DNA of 64,000 nucleotides from the NCBI GenBank assembly GCA_022775045.1, contig JALFLB010000019.1, positions 1 to 64,000 of the forward strand, in the 5' to 3' direction. Under the pieces are notes generated by a model. The model ran no database searches. It was not told the origin of the DNA and saw only the letters and a program-made list of their open reading frames with translations. Each line of letters starts with the position of its first letter. Position 1 is the stretch's first letter. The translations under genes and the position numbers were made by a program. Source of the stretch: Agathobacter sp. Its GTDB lineage: Bacteria; Bacillota; Clostridia; Lachnospirales; Lachnospiraceae. This document shows positions 36,068 through 45,680 of the stretch, one piece after another.

Positions 36068-37456
36068 TCATCCCGCGATTCCGGTTCCCGCCAGAAAAGT
36101 AAGCATAAACACCGCCATATCCACTACCAGCTTCATAGATGCCGTCACAACCGGAGCCAGGAAAAGCAAATACATTCCACTGCTAAGATTTCGAAGGCGC
36201 TCCGTCTCCGCCGCATCAAGCATCTCAAGATTACGCTCAATCAATTCTCCAAGCTGTTTATCTGCCCGGCTGCTGCTCCCCATAGATATAGAAAACAGCA
36301 TACTCATTGCTGAGTGTATTTCTGGAATCTGAAACTCCTGCAAAAACGCATGATAGGGTTCTGACGACTCCGGTTCCATCTCAAGACGATCGACCAGACT
36401 TTCTAAATCAGCAGCCAGAATTCCGGGTACATGCTCTTGCGATTTCATCAACGACACCTGTACATTTTCACTTTGCAAAAGCAATACCAAATCCATAAGC
36501 CATCCCGGAAATGCACATTTGATTCTCTTAATCAGATTTCTTTTGGCAAGACTACGACCTACCTTATGTTGGTTTGCCATAAGCACTGCTGTAAGAATTC
36601 CAATCGCACCGAGCGCTTTCTTTCCGAAGAAAAAAGCTGTGACCGTTGCTCCCAGCGTCAGCAGCGTTAGAATTACAGAAAGCCTCCGATCCTTCTTCTC
36701 GTTATACCGATGATAGCTTTCCATCTTCGTAGCATCCTCATCATCCACAGTCAGTTCCAGAGACAACCAGTCTACTGCCATATATTTTTGTCCTTTGCTG
36801 AGAATCACATCATCTAGAATAATTACAATCGCTGTTAGAATCTGCGAAAGCACATTACCGCTGATATCCATATTCATTACCGGAAGATAAAGAATAATTC
36901 CGCAAATCATAAGAGAAGCTGCAATCGACATCACAATATCAACAAACATTTTCTTTCGTTCCTTCATTGCAAGACGAACCCGCTTCTCCCAGCGATTCTT
37001 ATCAGTCAGCAGAAGGTTGACTGGTTTTTCGATTTCTCCACCGTAGCTTTCCACATGCACCGCAAAATCATGAACCGCAGAAATGCGGCTGCAGGAATAC
37101 TCCTTTTCCACAAGCCTAAGGGATTTTCGCATGATATCTGACTCATCAAAGGTCATGTGAAGATGATCAATTGCATCTCTTACCAGTTCTCTCATCGGTC
37201 CATCCACCAAAGATGCCTCAACATCGGTCAGTGCACGTTCTATCTTTTCCTCTTTCATAAATGCATACAGAAAAGCATCCAGATATTCTGCCGCTTCACC
37301 AAACCGGAGCGTCTCCTCTTTCATCTGCAAATACAGCTTTTTGTGATGACGTACACGAAGCACCAGATAAACTGTTAAAAGTAATGCCGTAACCCAATGC
37401 ATTTTCAGCATCAGATATAATGCGTACATTCCCGCTGCAACAATGATATAAATCAT
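36068..37456 (-). CDS. Tad pilus inner-membrane platform protein
   Basis: 462 residues from the ATG at 37456, which overlaps the ATPase stop (ATGA) and has AGGAGG nine bases upstream; the longer frame to 37618 lies inside that gene. It has a TM pair near the N-terminus, a large cytoplasmic stretch, then further TM pairs near residues 160-210, 255-295 and the C-terminus (YLLFLAPVVTASMKLVVDMAVFMLTFLAG). The two helical blocks resemble the T2SSF modules of TadB and TadC, here on one polypeptide. It would form the platform on which the ATPase assembles pilins. Confidence 0.72.
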   Translation of the reverse strand: MIYIIVAAGMYALYLMLKMHWVTALLLTVYLVLRVRHHKKLYLQMKEETLRFGEAAEYLDAFLYAFMKEEKIERALTDVEASLVDGPMRELVRDAIDHLHMTFDESDIMRKSLRLVEKEYSCSRISAVHDFAVHVESYGGEIEKPVNLLLTDKNRWEKRVRLAMKERKKMFVDIVMSIAASLMICGIILYLPVMNMDISGNVLSQILTAIVIILDDVILSKGQKYMAVDWLSLELTVDDEDATKMESYHRYNEKKDRRLSVILTLLTLGATVTAFFFGKKALGAIGILTAVLMANQHKVGRSLAKRNLIKRIKCAFPGWLMDLVLLLQSENVQVSLMKSQEHVPGILAADLESLVDRLEMEPESSEPYHAFLQEFQIPEIHSAMSMLFSISMGSSSRADKQLGELIERNLEMLDAAETERLRNLSSGMYLLFLAPVVTASMKLVVDMAVFMLTFLAGTGIAG

Positions 37457-38508
37457 ACCGATAGTTCCTCCTCTAAAACCGGACATAGAAACGGATCCTC
37501 TATTCCAGCCCTCACAAAGCGCTTCAGAATCTGAGCAGGAAAGCTGTTGAGAACCAGCTCTCCTTCCTGTACTGCCATAACAATCCGGTTCTTCCCTGTC
37601 TCCCTCAGAAAAAAGCATACCTGATCGATATAGCGGTAGACATGATTTTGCTCATCCTTTTTCTTTCTGATCAATACTCCCACATCTGTTGCCTGATAAA
37701 TATCATTTTCCAGTCGGTCTGCATCCACGCGACTCTCCAGCATATTTAAAATCCGGTCCGGAATATTCCGGACATCATCCGTATGCAATGTTGTAATTCC
37801 TCTCACACCTGTTGACCAGCTCTCAAGCAAATACTTTACTTCTTTGGAGCGAGCTTCTGACAACATAATCCACTTAGGGTTTAACCGCAGACTCGTCTTA
37901 ATGGCATCCGCATAATCAAAGACATCGCTGACTCTCATCTCAATACAATCCTTTCCTGGATTTGTGACCGAATAGCGGATTTCCATAGTGTCTTCAATTG
38001 TAATCACACGCTCATTTCCTGGCACATAGCGAGAAAAAAACTTCACACACTCTGTCTTTCCGATTCCCGGCATCCCGCAGAAAATCAGATTCATTTTTGT
38101 CAGTACACAGTTAATCAGCAGTGCCAGAATCTCCTGTCCGCAGAAATGTTCCTCCAATGCCTTCTTTGCGGTCAGACGAATAATTGGCGGCGTCTTTCTG
38201 ATACTGATACTTCTTCCGGACCGTGCAACCGATTCATGCAGAATTGTCACTCGAAGTTCACTCGTCTCCGCTTCCAACTCCGGGTGCTGCTTGTTGAACT
38301 GCTGGCTGACCACATTGGCAATCCGCTGTGAAAACTGTTCTACAAAGGCAGGCGTAACATTCTCCTCCACATAGGATTGATTGACCCGGTAACGTTCATT
38401 ATAGATATTTGTCAGCCATACCTCCCTGCCATTGTAATCGACATCAGTGATTTCTTCATTACCGATATATTTCCAGAGCGGACCAAAATATTCTTTTCCT
38501 AATTCCAT
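37453..38508 (-). CDS. TadA/CpaF-type pilus assembly ATPase
   Basis: 351 residues from the ATG at 38508 (an ATG at 38559 lies inside the preceding pilin). N-terminal part: ITDVDYNGREVWLTNIYNERYRV, typical of CpaF. The ATPase core has a Walker A of the form GMPGIGKTE rather than the common GGTGSGKTT, an Asp-box region ITIEDTMEI, a Walker B region WIMLSEARSKE in place of the usual GEVRGxE, and a His-box GITTLHTDD. Fold and order of motifs fit secretion ATPases, but the core motifs are divergent. It powers the platform protein encoded next. Confidence 0.85.
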   Translation of the reverse strand: MELGKEYFGPLWKYIGNEEITDVDYNGREVWLTNIYNERYRVNQSYVEENVTPAFVEQFSQRIANVVSQQFNKQHPELEAETSELRVTILHESVARSGRSISIRKTPPIIRLTAKKALEEHFCGQEILALLINCVLTKMNLIFCGMPGIGKTECVKFFSRYVPGNERVITIEDTMEIRYSVTNPGKDCIEMRVSDVFDYADAIKTSLRLNPKWIMLSEARSKEVKYLLESWSTGVRGITTLHTDDVRNIPDRILNMLESRVDADRLENDIYQATDVGVLIRKKKDEQNHVYRYIDQVCFFLRETGKNRIVMAVQEGELVLNSFPAQILKRFVRAGIEDPFLCPVLEEELSV

Positions 38509-38515
38509 AGAGGCC

Positions 38516-38704
38516 TTACTTTCCAACCGGAAGACCGGTATTCGCATTTGCCTGCGCAATAAAGTTATTGATTAGATTTGTAAATGCATTACCAATCGGA
38601 CCTGTTGCATCCTTTCCAACCACAGCTGTAACTACTAATATCACTGCAAGGATTGCAACTACTGTAATTAATACTCCACCATATTCCTGAAAAATTTCTT
38701 TCAT
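38516..38704 (-). CDS. Flp1-like pilin, probable major subunit
   Basis: 62 residues: MKEIFQEYGG, hydrophobic helix VLITVVAILAVILVVTAVVG, then a polar tail (KDATGPIGNAFTNLINNFIAQANANTG). The EYG motif at positions 7-9 lines up with the EYG of mature Flp pilins, but only six residues precede it, so the usual prepilin leader and its Gly cleavage site are missing. It is the first gene of the pilus operon and the longest of the four mini-pilins, so it is the best candidate for the major subunit. Confidence 0.75.
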   Translation of the reverse strand: MKEIFQEYGGVLITVVAILAVILVVTAVVGKDATGPIGNAFTNLINNFIAQANANTGLPVGK

Positions 38705-38887
38705 ACAAATTCATTCCTTTCCTGATCAATGATGAACTTGTACGATTTACTTCTGGGAAATCTGCAGATGACTCTCTGCACATAAAAGAATCCGGCATAA
38801 ACCATCAGGTTGCCGTTCAAATGAAAAAAGATAATTCATATAATACACTTTTTTTTCGATTTGTAAATACCCTTTTTGAAAAAAATA
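38705..38887. other. Tad operon upstream region
   Basis: No coding gene. The Tad promoter is probably here but not clear; TTTACA with TATTAT near 38840-38866 is the best candidate, with only 15 bases of spacing. The region starts after the chemoreceptor terminator. Confidence 0.3.
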
Positions 38888-38918
38888 CCTTCCATTCTCC
38901 TTTCAGGGAAATGGAAGG
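38888..38918 (-). terminator. Terminator after chemoreceptor
   Basis: Minus strand CCTTCCATT, 13-base loop, AATGGAAGG, then TATTTTTTT. It starts about 18 bases past the stop of the chemoreceptor gene. Confidence 0.85.
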
Positions 38919-38935
38919 CATACATCTTATCATAT

Positions 38936-39931
38936 TTAACCATTCAAACAAATTTTGTGAAGCAGTTCATCGGCAGTGCGGTCATTGGCATCGTTATGTT
39001 CCTGAACCTCTCCCAGATGCCGGGAAATCTTCTCCACACTATCTGTCAGATTTTCCACCCCATTCACCGACTCCTGCGCCGCATGATTGATTGCATCTAC
39101 TGCACGGTTGGAATCCTGAACCTGACCGAGAAGCGTACTGGATGCGTCTGCAAAATCCTGCATCTTATCAAACATAATTTTGGAATCCCCCTGATAACGT
39201 CGTCCTACATCCACCAGTTCACTGTAGCTTCCAATCGTCCGTTCCTTCATAAATGCCACAACGTTGTTTGCTTCATTCGCCAGTTCACTAACCGCTGTGA
39301 TTACAGAATTGGAAATTTCCTTAATCTGACTTGCTGTTGAACCGGAGCTTGCGGCAAGTTTGGTAATCTCATCTGCGACAACCGCAAATCCCTTACCAGC
39401 CTCCCCTGCACGCGCTGCCTCAATCGATGCATTCAGAGCCAGCAGATTAGTCTGATCTGCAATCTCCATAATATCAGCCGTCAATGACATAATCTTCTCT
39501 GCCTCTTTTGATTTTTCAATCTTATCCTGCAAGGCCGCCTCAACCACATCTGCACGCTCTTCTACCTCATGTTTCTCTTTTTCAGACCTCTTCATGATTT
39601 CAAAGGCCGCATTGTTGCAGTTCTGTGCATAATCTGCGCCATCCTGTGCCTCTTCATTCATCTCTCTGAAGGAATTTTCCATATCTTGCATGACATTGGC
39701 AACCTCTGTAATATTGGAAGTAATCTCCTCAAGGGTTGCAGAAAATTCCTGCATCACAGAAGAAATCTCCACAGAACTATCCGTTGCATCATGGAGCTTT
39801 TCCCCCACTTTATCAATGGATGTCGAAAGATTTTTCACACCGTCCATCACGGACGCAAGCAGAGCCTTCAGTTCCTGATTTTCTTTGAGCAAAGCCTCTT
39901 TTTCACTTGCTTTTCCTCCAAAAATTCCCAT
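38936..39931 (-). CDS. Soluble methyl-accepting chemotaxis-like protein
   Basis: 331 residues, with no signal or TM segment. A short coiled-coil N-terminus ([21 protein letters not shown]) leads to a full MCP signalling domain; the hairpin tip carries [38 protein letters not shown]. It may signal to CheA/CheW or act in another pathway, as soluble receptors often do. Two start codons are possible: ATG at 39937 or at 39931; the latter has AGGG seven bases upstream and is preferred. No che genes are in the window. Confidence 0.85.
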   Translation of the reverse strand: MGIFGGKASEKEALLKENQELKALLASVMDGVKNLSTSIDKVGEKLHDATDSSVEISSVMQEFSATLEEITSNITEVANVMQDMENSFREMNEEAQDGADYAQNCNNAAFEIMKRSEKEKHEVEERADVVEAALQDKIEKSKEAEKIMSLTADIMEIADQTNLLALNASIEAARAGEAGKGFAVVADEITKLAASSGSTASQIKEISNSVITAVSELANEANNVVAFMKERTIGSYSELVDVGRRYQGDSKIMFDKMQDFADASSTLLGQVQDSNRAVDAINHAAQESVNGVENLTDSVEKISRHLGEVQEHNDANDRTADELLHKICLNG

Positions 39932-39957
39932 ATACATTCCCTCTCTGTACGTATAAT

Positions 39958-40000
39958 AAAAGAAGATTCAAGAAAAAAAACATTTCTTAAATCTTCTTTT
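39958..40000 (-). terminator. Terminator after class I aminotransferase
   Basis: 11-bp stem AAAAGAAGATT / AATCTTCTTTT with a nested TAAGAAA/TTTCTTG hairpin, followed by ATTAT on the minus strand. Confidence 0.8.
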
Positions 40001-40056
40001 TCCAATGAGAAAATTATACCAAAAGTACCAGAAAACGTCAACTGTTGCAAATCAAC

Positions 40057-41337
40057 TTATCCCAACAGCTTCTTTACACTTACCAGACGGACAACAATCA
40101 CAAACACCTTTGCTGCTTCTTCCAGTTCCTCGATGGACGGATAGGTCGGAGCGATACGGATCACAGAATCCTTTGGATCTTTCTTGTATGGGAACGGCGA
40201 TCCCGCACCAGTCAGAACCACACCAGCGTCTTTGCACAGAGCTACAATCTCCTTTGCACAGCCGGAAAGCGCTTCAAAGGAGATAAAATACCCTCCCTTC
40301 GGATTTACCCATGTACCAATTCCACGGGCTCCGATTTCCTCTTTAAGAAGTTTTTCCACAAGTTCGAACTTTGGGCGGATAATAGCAGCCTGCTTCATCA
40401 TATGAGAGCGAATTCCATCGATATTTTTGAAATACCGCACATGACGCAACTGATTGATTTTATCATGTCCAATAGTCTGAATCGTCAGTCTCTTCCGAAT
40501 GTCTGCAAGATTTGCCTCCGAAGCCGAAATTGCAGCTATACCCGAACCTGGAAAACTAACTTTACTGGTAGAACAGAACTGGAATACCATATCTGGATTT
40601 CCTGCCTTTTCACATTCTTCCAGAATATTTAAGATTTCTGCCTGATTGTCCTCATACAAATGGTGTACTGCATATGCATTATCCCAGAAAATACGGAAAT
40701 CTGCAGCCGCTGGCTTTAAAGCCGCGAAACGCCGAACAGTCTCATCTGAATAAACAATTCCCTGTGGATTGGAATACTTTGGCACACACCAGATTCCTTT
40801 AACTGCCGGATCAGAGTTTACATATTTCTCAACAAGGTCCATATCCGGTCCATCTTCTGTCATCGGAATATTAATCATCTCGATTCCAAAATCTTCCGTA
40901 ATGGCAAAATGCCTGTCATAACCCGGAACCGGACATAAAAACTTTACCTGATCTAACTTGCTCCATGGTGTATTTCCACAAATACCAAAAAGCTCTGCAC
41001 GAGCAATCTGGTCATACATAATATTCAGACTGGAATTTCCATATACAATCACGTTCTCAGGCTTGGTGCCAACCATTTCCGCAATCAGCCTCTTCGCCTC
41101 CGGGATGCCATCTAAAATTCCATAGTTACGCAAATCTGTTCCATTCTCACTGATAAGTTCACTCTTAGAATCCAAACAATCCAGCATATCCATTGCGAGA
41201 TCCAGCTGGTCTGCTCCAGGCTTTCCTCTCGACATATCCAGTGCAAGACCCATTTCCCTAATTTTGGCATATTCTGCCTCAAGAGCTTCTTTCTCCTGTA
41301 ATAATTCCTCTTTACTCATCTCCTGGTAGGTTTTCAT
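40057..41337 (-). CDS. Class I aminotransferase, AspAT-like (MocR-type fold)
   Basis: 426 residues. MSRGKPGADQLDLAMDMLD, DLRNYGILDGIPEAKRLIAEMV, VYGNSSLNIMYDQIA, FLCPVPGYDRHFAITEDFGIEMI, KYSNPQGIVYSDETVRRFA, DNAYAVHHLY and the PLP-binding CSTSKVSFPGSGIAA define a PLP aminotransferase of the Aminotran_MocR group, which includes class Ic aspartate aminotransferases. It has no DNA-binding domain. AGGAGG precedes the ATG. It follows rarA by 15 bases, so they may be cotranscribed. Most likely it makes or uses aspartate/glutamate. Confidence 0.87.
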   Translation of the reverse strand: MKTYQEMSKEELLQEKEALEAEYAKIREMGLALDMSRGKPGADQLDLAMDMLDCLDSKSELISENGTDLRNYGILDGIPEAKRLIAEMVGTKPENVIVYGNSSLNIMYDQIARAELFGICGNTPWSKLDQVKFLCPVPGYDRHFAITEDFGIEMINIPMTEDGPDMDLVEKYVNSDPAVKGIWCVPKYSNPQGIVYSDETVRRFAALKPAAADFRIFWDNAYAVHHLYEDNQAEILNILEECEKAGNPDMVFQFCSTSKVSFPGSGIAAISASEANLADIRKRLTIQTIGHDKINQLRHVRYFKNIDGIRSHMMKQAAIIRPKFELVEKLLKEEIGARGIGTWVNPKGGYFISFEALSGCAKEIVALCKDAGVVLTGAGSPFPYKKDPKDSVIRIAPTYPSIEELEEAAKVFVIVVRLVSVKKLLG

Positions 41338-41352
41338 TCAAATATCCTCCTT

Positions 41353-42681
41353 CTATTCTTCCGGATTCTCATGTATCTTTTTAAAATATTCCTGAATTTG
41401 TGCCTCGTAACCATTTCCCGACGGTTCATAAAACACCTCAGAAGTCAACCCATCCGGCAAATACTGCTGCCGTACATAATGATTTCTATAATTGTGGGCA
41501 TATTTGTAACCCATTCCATGTCCCAGCTTTTCCGCTGCATGGTAATGGGCATCCTGAAGATGCACAGGTACCGGCGGAGTCTTGGTATGTTTCACCACAT
41601 CCATCGCTTTGCTGATTGCGTTCACCGCAGAATTGCTCTTCGGGGCACTGGCCATATAGGTAACAGCCTGTGCCAGAATAATCTGTGCCTCCGGCATCCC
41701 AACACGTTCTACCGCCTGTGCCGCCGACACGGCAACCGTCAACGCCATTGGATCTGCATTACCAATATCCTCCGATGCCAATATCATAATTCTTCGCGCA
41801 ATAAACTTTACATCCTCTCCTGCATAAAGCATCCGAGCCAGGTAGTAAACAGCTGCATCCGGATCTGATCCCCGCATACTCTTAATAAACGCAGAAATCG
41901 TATCATAATGATTGTCCCCGGTTTTATCATAAGAAATCACTCGCTTCTGAATACATTCCGAGGCCACATCTATGGTGATATGAATGATTCCATCCTCACT
42001 CCGGTCCGTTGTAAGCACACCGAGTTCAATGGCTGTAAGTGCAGCCCGGGCGTCTCCGTTCGAAACATCCGCAAGAAACTCAAGAGCATCCTCATCAATC
42101 TGAGCCCGATAAGATCCCATTCCTTTCTGACTGTCATTGATTGCCCGCAACAAAAGCGTCTTGATATCTTCCTTGGCCAGCTTCTTCAATTCAAAAATAA
42201 CGGATCTGGACAATAGTGCGCTGTTAACTTCAAAATACGGGTTTTCCGTAGTGGCGCCAATGAGGATAATTGTTCCATCTTCAACAAACGGCAGGAGATA
42301 ATCCTGCTGTCCCTTATTAAATCGATGAATCTCATCAATAAAAAGGATTGTCTTCTTTCCATACATCCCCTGATTATTTTTTGCCGCAGCAATCACTTCC
42401 TCCATATCCTTCTTGCCAGAAGAAGTTGCATTAATCTGCATAAATTCCGCACTCGTGGTATTGGCGATTACTTTCGCCAGCGTTGTCTTTCCTGTTCCCG
42501 GCGGTCCGTAAAAAATAATAGAACTCAGCTTATCCGCTTTGATTGCACGATATAAAAGCTTGTCCTTTCCAACAATATGCTGCTGTCCCACCACCTCATC
42601 CAGTGTCGTTGGGCGCAGCCTGGAAGCAAGTGGAGATTCCGTCTCCATATTCTGCTGTCGCATGTAGTCAAATAAATCCAT
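41353..42681 (-). CDS. rarA: Replication-associated recombination AAA+ ATPase
   Basis: 442 residues. Start MDLFDYMRQQNMETESPLASRLRPTTLDEVVGQQHIVG, Walker A GPPGTGKTT, Walker B LFIDEIHRFNKGQQDYLLP, sensor 1 GATTENPYFEV, and the family-specific C-terminus (AAVYYLARMLYAGEDVKFIARRIMILASEDIGNADP and YKYAHNYRNHYVRQQYLPD). RarA/MgsA acts at stalled replication forks with SSB. GAGGG precedes the ATG. Same strand as clpB, from which it is separated by clpB's terminator. Confidence 0.96.
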   Translation of the reverse strand: MDLFDYMRQQNMETESPLASRLRPTTLDEVVGQQHIVGKDKLLYRAIKADKLSSIIFYGPPGTGKTTLAKVIANTTSAEFMQINATSSGKKDMEEVIAAAKNNQGMYGKKTILFIDEIHRFNKGQQDYLLPFVEDGTIILIGATTENPYFEVNSALLSRSVIFELKKLAKEDIKTLLLRAINDSQKGMGSYRAQIDEDALEFLADVSNGDARAALTAIELGVLTTDRSEDGIIHITIDVASECIQKRVISYDKTGDNHYDTISAFIKSMRGSDPDAAVYYLARMLYAGEDVKFIARRIMILASEDIGNADPMALTVAVSAAQAVERVGMPEAQIILAQAVTYMASAPKSNSAVNAISKAMDVVKHTKTPPVPVHLQDAHYHAAEKLGHGMGYKYAHNYRNHYVRQQYLPDGLTSEVFYEPSGNGYEAQIQEYFKKIHENPEE

Positions 42682-42778
42682 TTCTATTCCCTCAAATATG
42701 AATTATCAATCGCTGTATCCTGCATTTTTTTCTCATAAATTCTTTTTCTTCCAAAAAAACTTTTCACTAATGACAGAA

Positions 42779-42834
42779 AAAGTGCTGGAAAATTCATATC
42801 ATCCTTTTAAGAATACATGATTTTCCAACACTTT
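42779..42834 (-). terminator. Terminator after clpB
   Basis: 15-bp stem AAAGTGTTGGAAAAT / ATTTTCCAGCACTTT with a 26-base loop, followed by TTCTG on the minus strand, about 30 bases past the clpB stop. Confidence 0.8.
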
Positions 42835-42862
42835 ACAACCCTTAAAACAAAAAACCTGAAAC

Positions 42863-45448
42863 TTAAGCCTTCACATGCGCTTCCAGACTTCCATTTACCA
42901 CTCCGATCTCAATTGTATCACCAGCCCGCACGGCATCTTCCAGGATCAGTTTTGCAGAAAGTGTCTCCACATGCTTCTGAAGGAAACGTTTCAATGGTCT
43001 TGCACCATAAACCGGATCATAACCATGTGTAACAACAAACTCCTCTGCTTCCGGTGACAGCGCAACTGTAATTTCCTTATCAACCAGACGCTTATTGAGG
43101 TCATTCATCATCAGCTTGATGATACCACCGATATTATCCTTGGACAGCGGCTTAAACATGATGATTTCATCGAGACGGTTAAGAAATTCCGGTCGAAAAT
43201 GTCCACGCAATTCCTCCATAACTTCCTGCTCCGCCGACGACGCAATGTTGCCTGCATCATCAATCCCCTCCAGTAGATAAGAAGACCCCAGGTTGCTGGT
43301 CATGATAATGATGGTATTCTTGAAATCCACAGTTCTACCCTGAGAGTCCGTGATCCGGCCGTCATCCAGCACCTGAAGCAGCACATTGAAGACATCCGGA
43401 TGAGCCTTTTCCACCTCATCAAAGAGGACAACAGAATACGGTTTTCTGCGGACTGCCTCGGTCAGCTGACCGCCCTCATCATAGCCCACATATCCTGGAG
43501 GCGCTCCGATCAGTCGCGACACGGAATACTTCTCCATGTACTCACTCATATCAAGACGCACCATATTGGATTCGTCGTCAAACAAACATGCTGCCAATGC
43601 CTTGGCCAGCTCCGTCTTGCCCACACCGGTAGGTCCTAAGAACAGGAAGGAGCCAATTGGCTTGGTTGGGTCCTTAATACCTGCCTTGGAGCGGATGATT
43701 GCCTCCGTGACCTTGGTTACACCGTCATCCTGTCCTACCACACGCTTGTGAAGTTCTGCATCGAGATGCAGTGTCTTGTTCCGCTCACTCTCGCTCAACT
43801 TGGACACCGGAATACCGGTCCAGCGGGAAATAATCTTGGCAATCTCCTCATCGGTGACATTCTCATGCACAAGAGAAAGATCACGGTCCTTAAGCTTTGC
43901 CTCCTCTGCCTCAAGCTGCTTTTGCATCTGCGGCAGCACTCCGTATTGAAGTTCTGCTGCCTTCTCCAGATCATAGTTCTGCTGGGCAGTTTTGATTTCA
44001 TTTTTGGTACTCTCTATCTTCTCACGCAGCTTGCTTACATTATCAACAGCATCCTTTTCGCTGCTCCACTGAGCTTTCCGGTTGTTGAGTTCATCCCGCA
44101 GCTCCGCCAGTTCTTTCTGCAGATTTGCCAGGCGTTCCTGACTCAGACGGTCTGTTTCTTTCTTAAGAGCTGTCTCCTCAATCTCCAGCTGCATAACCTT
44201 ACGGTTTAACTCATCCAGCTCTGCCGGCATGGAATCCAGCTCCGTCTTGATCATGGCACAGGCTTCATCCACCAGATCAATGGCCTTGTCAGGAAGAAAA
44301 CGGTCTGAAATATAACGATTGGAAAGTACCGCCGCCGTAACCAGCGCAGAGTCCGTAATCTTAACTCCGTGGAAGACCTCATAGCGTTCTTTCAGTCCAC
44401 GTAGAATGGAGATGGTATCCTCAACAGTCGGCTCATCCACCATAACCGGCTGGAAACGGCGCTCCAGAGCGGCATCCTTCTCAATATACTCCCGATACTC
44501 GTTTAAGGTGGTAGCACCGATACAATGCAGCTCCCCTCTCGCCAGCATCGGTTTCAACAGCTGTCCGGCATCCATGGCACCATCGGTTTTTCCCGCACCG
44601 ACAATCGTGTGCAGCTCGTCGATAAACAGAATGATCTGTCCATCCGAATTCTTCACGTCATCCAGCACCGCTTTCAAACGCTCCTCGAACTCACCCCGAT
44701 ACTTGGCGCCGGCTACCAGTGCGCCCATATCCAGTGCAAAAAGCTTTTTATCCTTGAGTCCCTCCGGGACATCTCCTTTGACGATACGCTGTGCCAGCCC
44801 TTCCACAACGGCAGTCTTACCGACACCAGGTTCTCCGATCAACACTGGATTATTTTTTGTCTTACGCGAAAGAATCCGAACCACATTACGAATCTCCTCA
44901 TCTCGTCCGATGACCGGGTCCAGCTTCTGCTGTCTTGCCCGCTCCACCATGTCGTAGCCATACTTCTCCAGTGTATCATAGGTTGCCTCCGGATTGTCGG
45001 AGGTCACACGCTGGTTGCCGCGGACCGTGGACAGAGCCTGTAAGAATCGCTCCCTCGTAATACCATATTCCTTCATCAGGGATTTCATCGCCGGGTTCGG
45101 ATATTTTAACAGAGCGAGAAACAGATGCTCAACGGAGACATACTCATCTCCCATGGCCTTTGCCTCATCCTCCGCATGAATCAGAACATTGTTCAAATCC
45201 TTGCCAATCCGCAGTTCCCCGCCGGATACCTTCACCCGCGCAGCCAGTTTACTCTTTGCATTATCTGTAAAGTGCTGCAGATCAATCTCCATCTTCTCAA
45301 TCAACTTCGGAATCAAACCATCTGTCTGCTCCAGAAGTGACACCAATAAATGTTCCTGTTCTATTTCCTGATTGCCATAGTCGTAGGCAAGCTTTTCACA
45401 ACCATTGATTGCCTCAATCGACTTCTGTGTAAATTTTTGAATGTTCAT
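42863..45448 (-). CDS. clpB: ClpB disaggregase
   Basis: 861 residues from the ATG at 45448 (start [25 protein letters not shown] upstream; the frame to 45538 is spurious). N domain with the Clp repeats; NBD1 with GEPGVGKTA and [10 protein letters not shown]; the coiled-coil M domain (about 400-520) that defines ClpB over ClpA/C; NBD2 with [26 protein letters not shown] and [19 protein letters not shown]. It works with DnaK to dissolve aggregates. Controlled by a CIRCE operator; its leader contains copy 2 of the hairpin repeat. Confidence 0.97.
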   Translation of the reverse strand: MNIQKFTQKSIEAINGCEKLAYDYGNQEIEQEHLLVSLLEQTDGLIPKLIEKMEIDLQHFTDNAKSKLAARVKVSGGELRIGKDLNNVLIHAEDEAKAMGDEYVSVEHLFLALLKYPNPAMKSLMKEYGITRERFLQALSTVRGNQRVTSDNPEATYDTLEKYGYDMVERARQQKLDPVIGRDEEIRNVVRILSRKTKNNPVLIGEPGVGKTAVVEGLAQRIVKGDVPEGLKDKKLFALDMGALVAGAKYRGEFEERLKAVLDDVKNSDGQIILFIDELHTIVGAGKTDGAMDAGQLLKPMLARGELHCIGATTLNEYREYIEKDAALERRFQPVMVDEPTVEDTISILRGLKERYEVFHGVKITDSALVTAAVLSNRYISDRFLPDKAIDLVDEACAMIKTELDSMPAELDELNRKVMQLEIEETALKKETDRLSQERLANLQKELAELRDELNNRKAQWSSEKDAVDNVSKLREKIESTKNEIKTAQQNYDLEKAAELQYGVLPQMQKQLEAEEAKLKDRDLSLVHENVTDEEIAKIISRWTGIPVSKLSESERNKTLHLDAELHKRVVGQDDGVTKVTEAIIRSKAGIKDPTKPIGSFLFLGPTGVGKTELAKALAACLFDDESNMVRLDMSEYMEKYSVSRLIGAPPGYVGYDEGGQLTEAVRRKPYSVVLFDEVEKAHPDVFNVLLQVLDDGRITDSQGRTVDFKNTIIIMTSNLGSSYLLEGIDDAGNIASSAEQEVMEELRGHFRPEFLNRLDEIIMFKPLSKDNIGGIIKLMMNDLNKRLVDKEITVALSPEAEEFVVTHGYDPVYGARPLKRFLQKHVETLSAKLILEDAVRAGDTIEIGVVNGSLEAHVKA

Positions 45449-45468
45449 AGCACGCCCTCCTTTCATTG

Positions 45469-45581
45469 AACATCGGTCCATGCAAAATTTGCCTTTGGCA
45501 AATTGACCGACCTGTGTGGTACATCTCCGATGTATCACATTCTACATGTCAAGTTTTCATAGAAAACTTGACACAATCGAC
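45469..45581 (-). repeat. Two-hairpin intergenic repeat, copy 2
   Basis: 113 bases in the clpB leader. It carries the same arms as copy 1 (TGTCAAGTTTTC / GAAAACTTGACA; CGGTCCAT with ATTTGCC/GGCAAAT and GACCG), plus about 29 extra bases between the hairpins that fold as TACATC, loop TCC or GGA, GATGTA. It ends 20 bases before the clpB ATG, as copy 1 does before its gene. Being downstream of the promoter, it is transcribed. Confidence 0.85.
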
Positions 45582-45606
45582 TTTTAGTTTTTCCTTGTTA
45601 CCAATT

Positions 45607-45648
45607 GTTATACTACGAAAATTAGCACTCGTCAATAACGAGTGCTAA
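45607..45648 (-). promoter_or_regulatory. clpB promoter with CIRCE operator
   Basis: CIRCE: TTAGCACTC (45622-45630), nine bases, GAGTGCTAA (45640-45648), a perfect inverted repeat and the operator of HrcA. On the minus strand TTGACG (45635-45630) and TATAAC (45612-45607) with 17-base spacing form a promoter whose -35 lies inside the CIRCE spacer, so HrcA binding would block it. Confidence 0.93.
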
Positions 45649-45680
45649 CAATTATTCTAAAAAATTTATAAACAACTCAA

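Noticed and set aside
44406-45043. Two long plus-strand frames opposite clpB
   Set aside because: Shadows of the NBD1 region of clpB; serine-rich nonsense composition.
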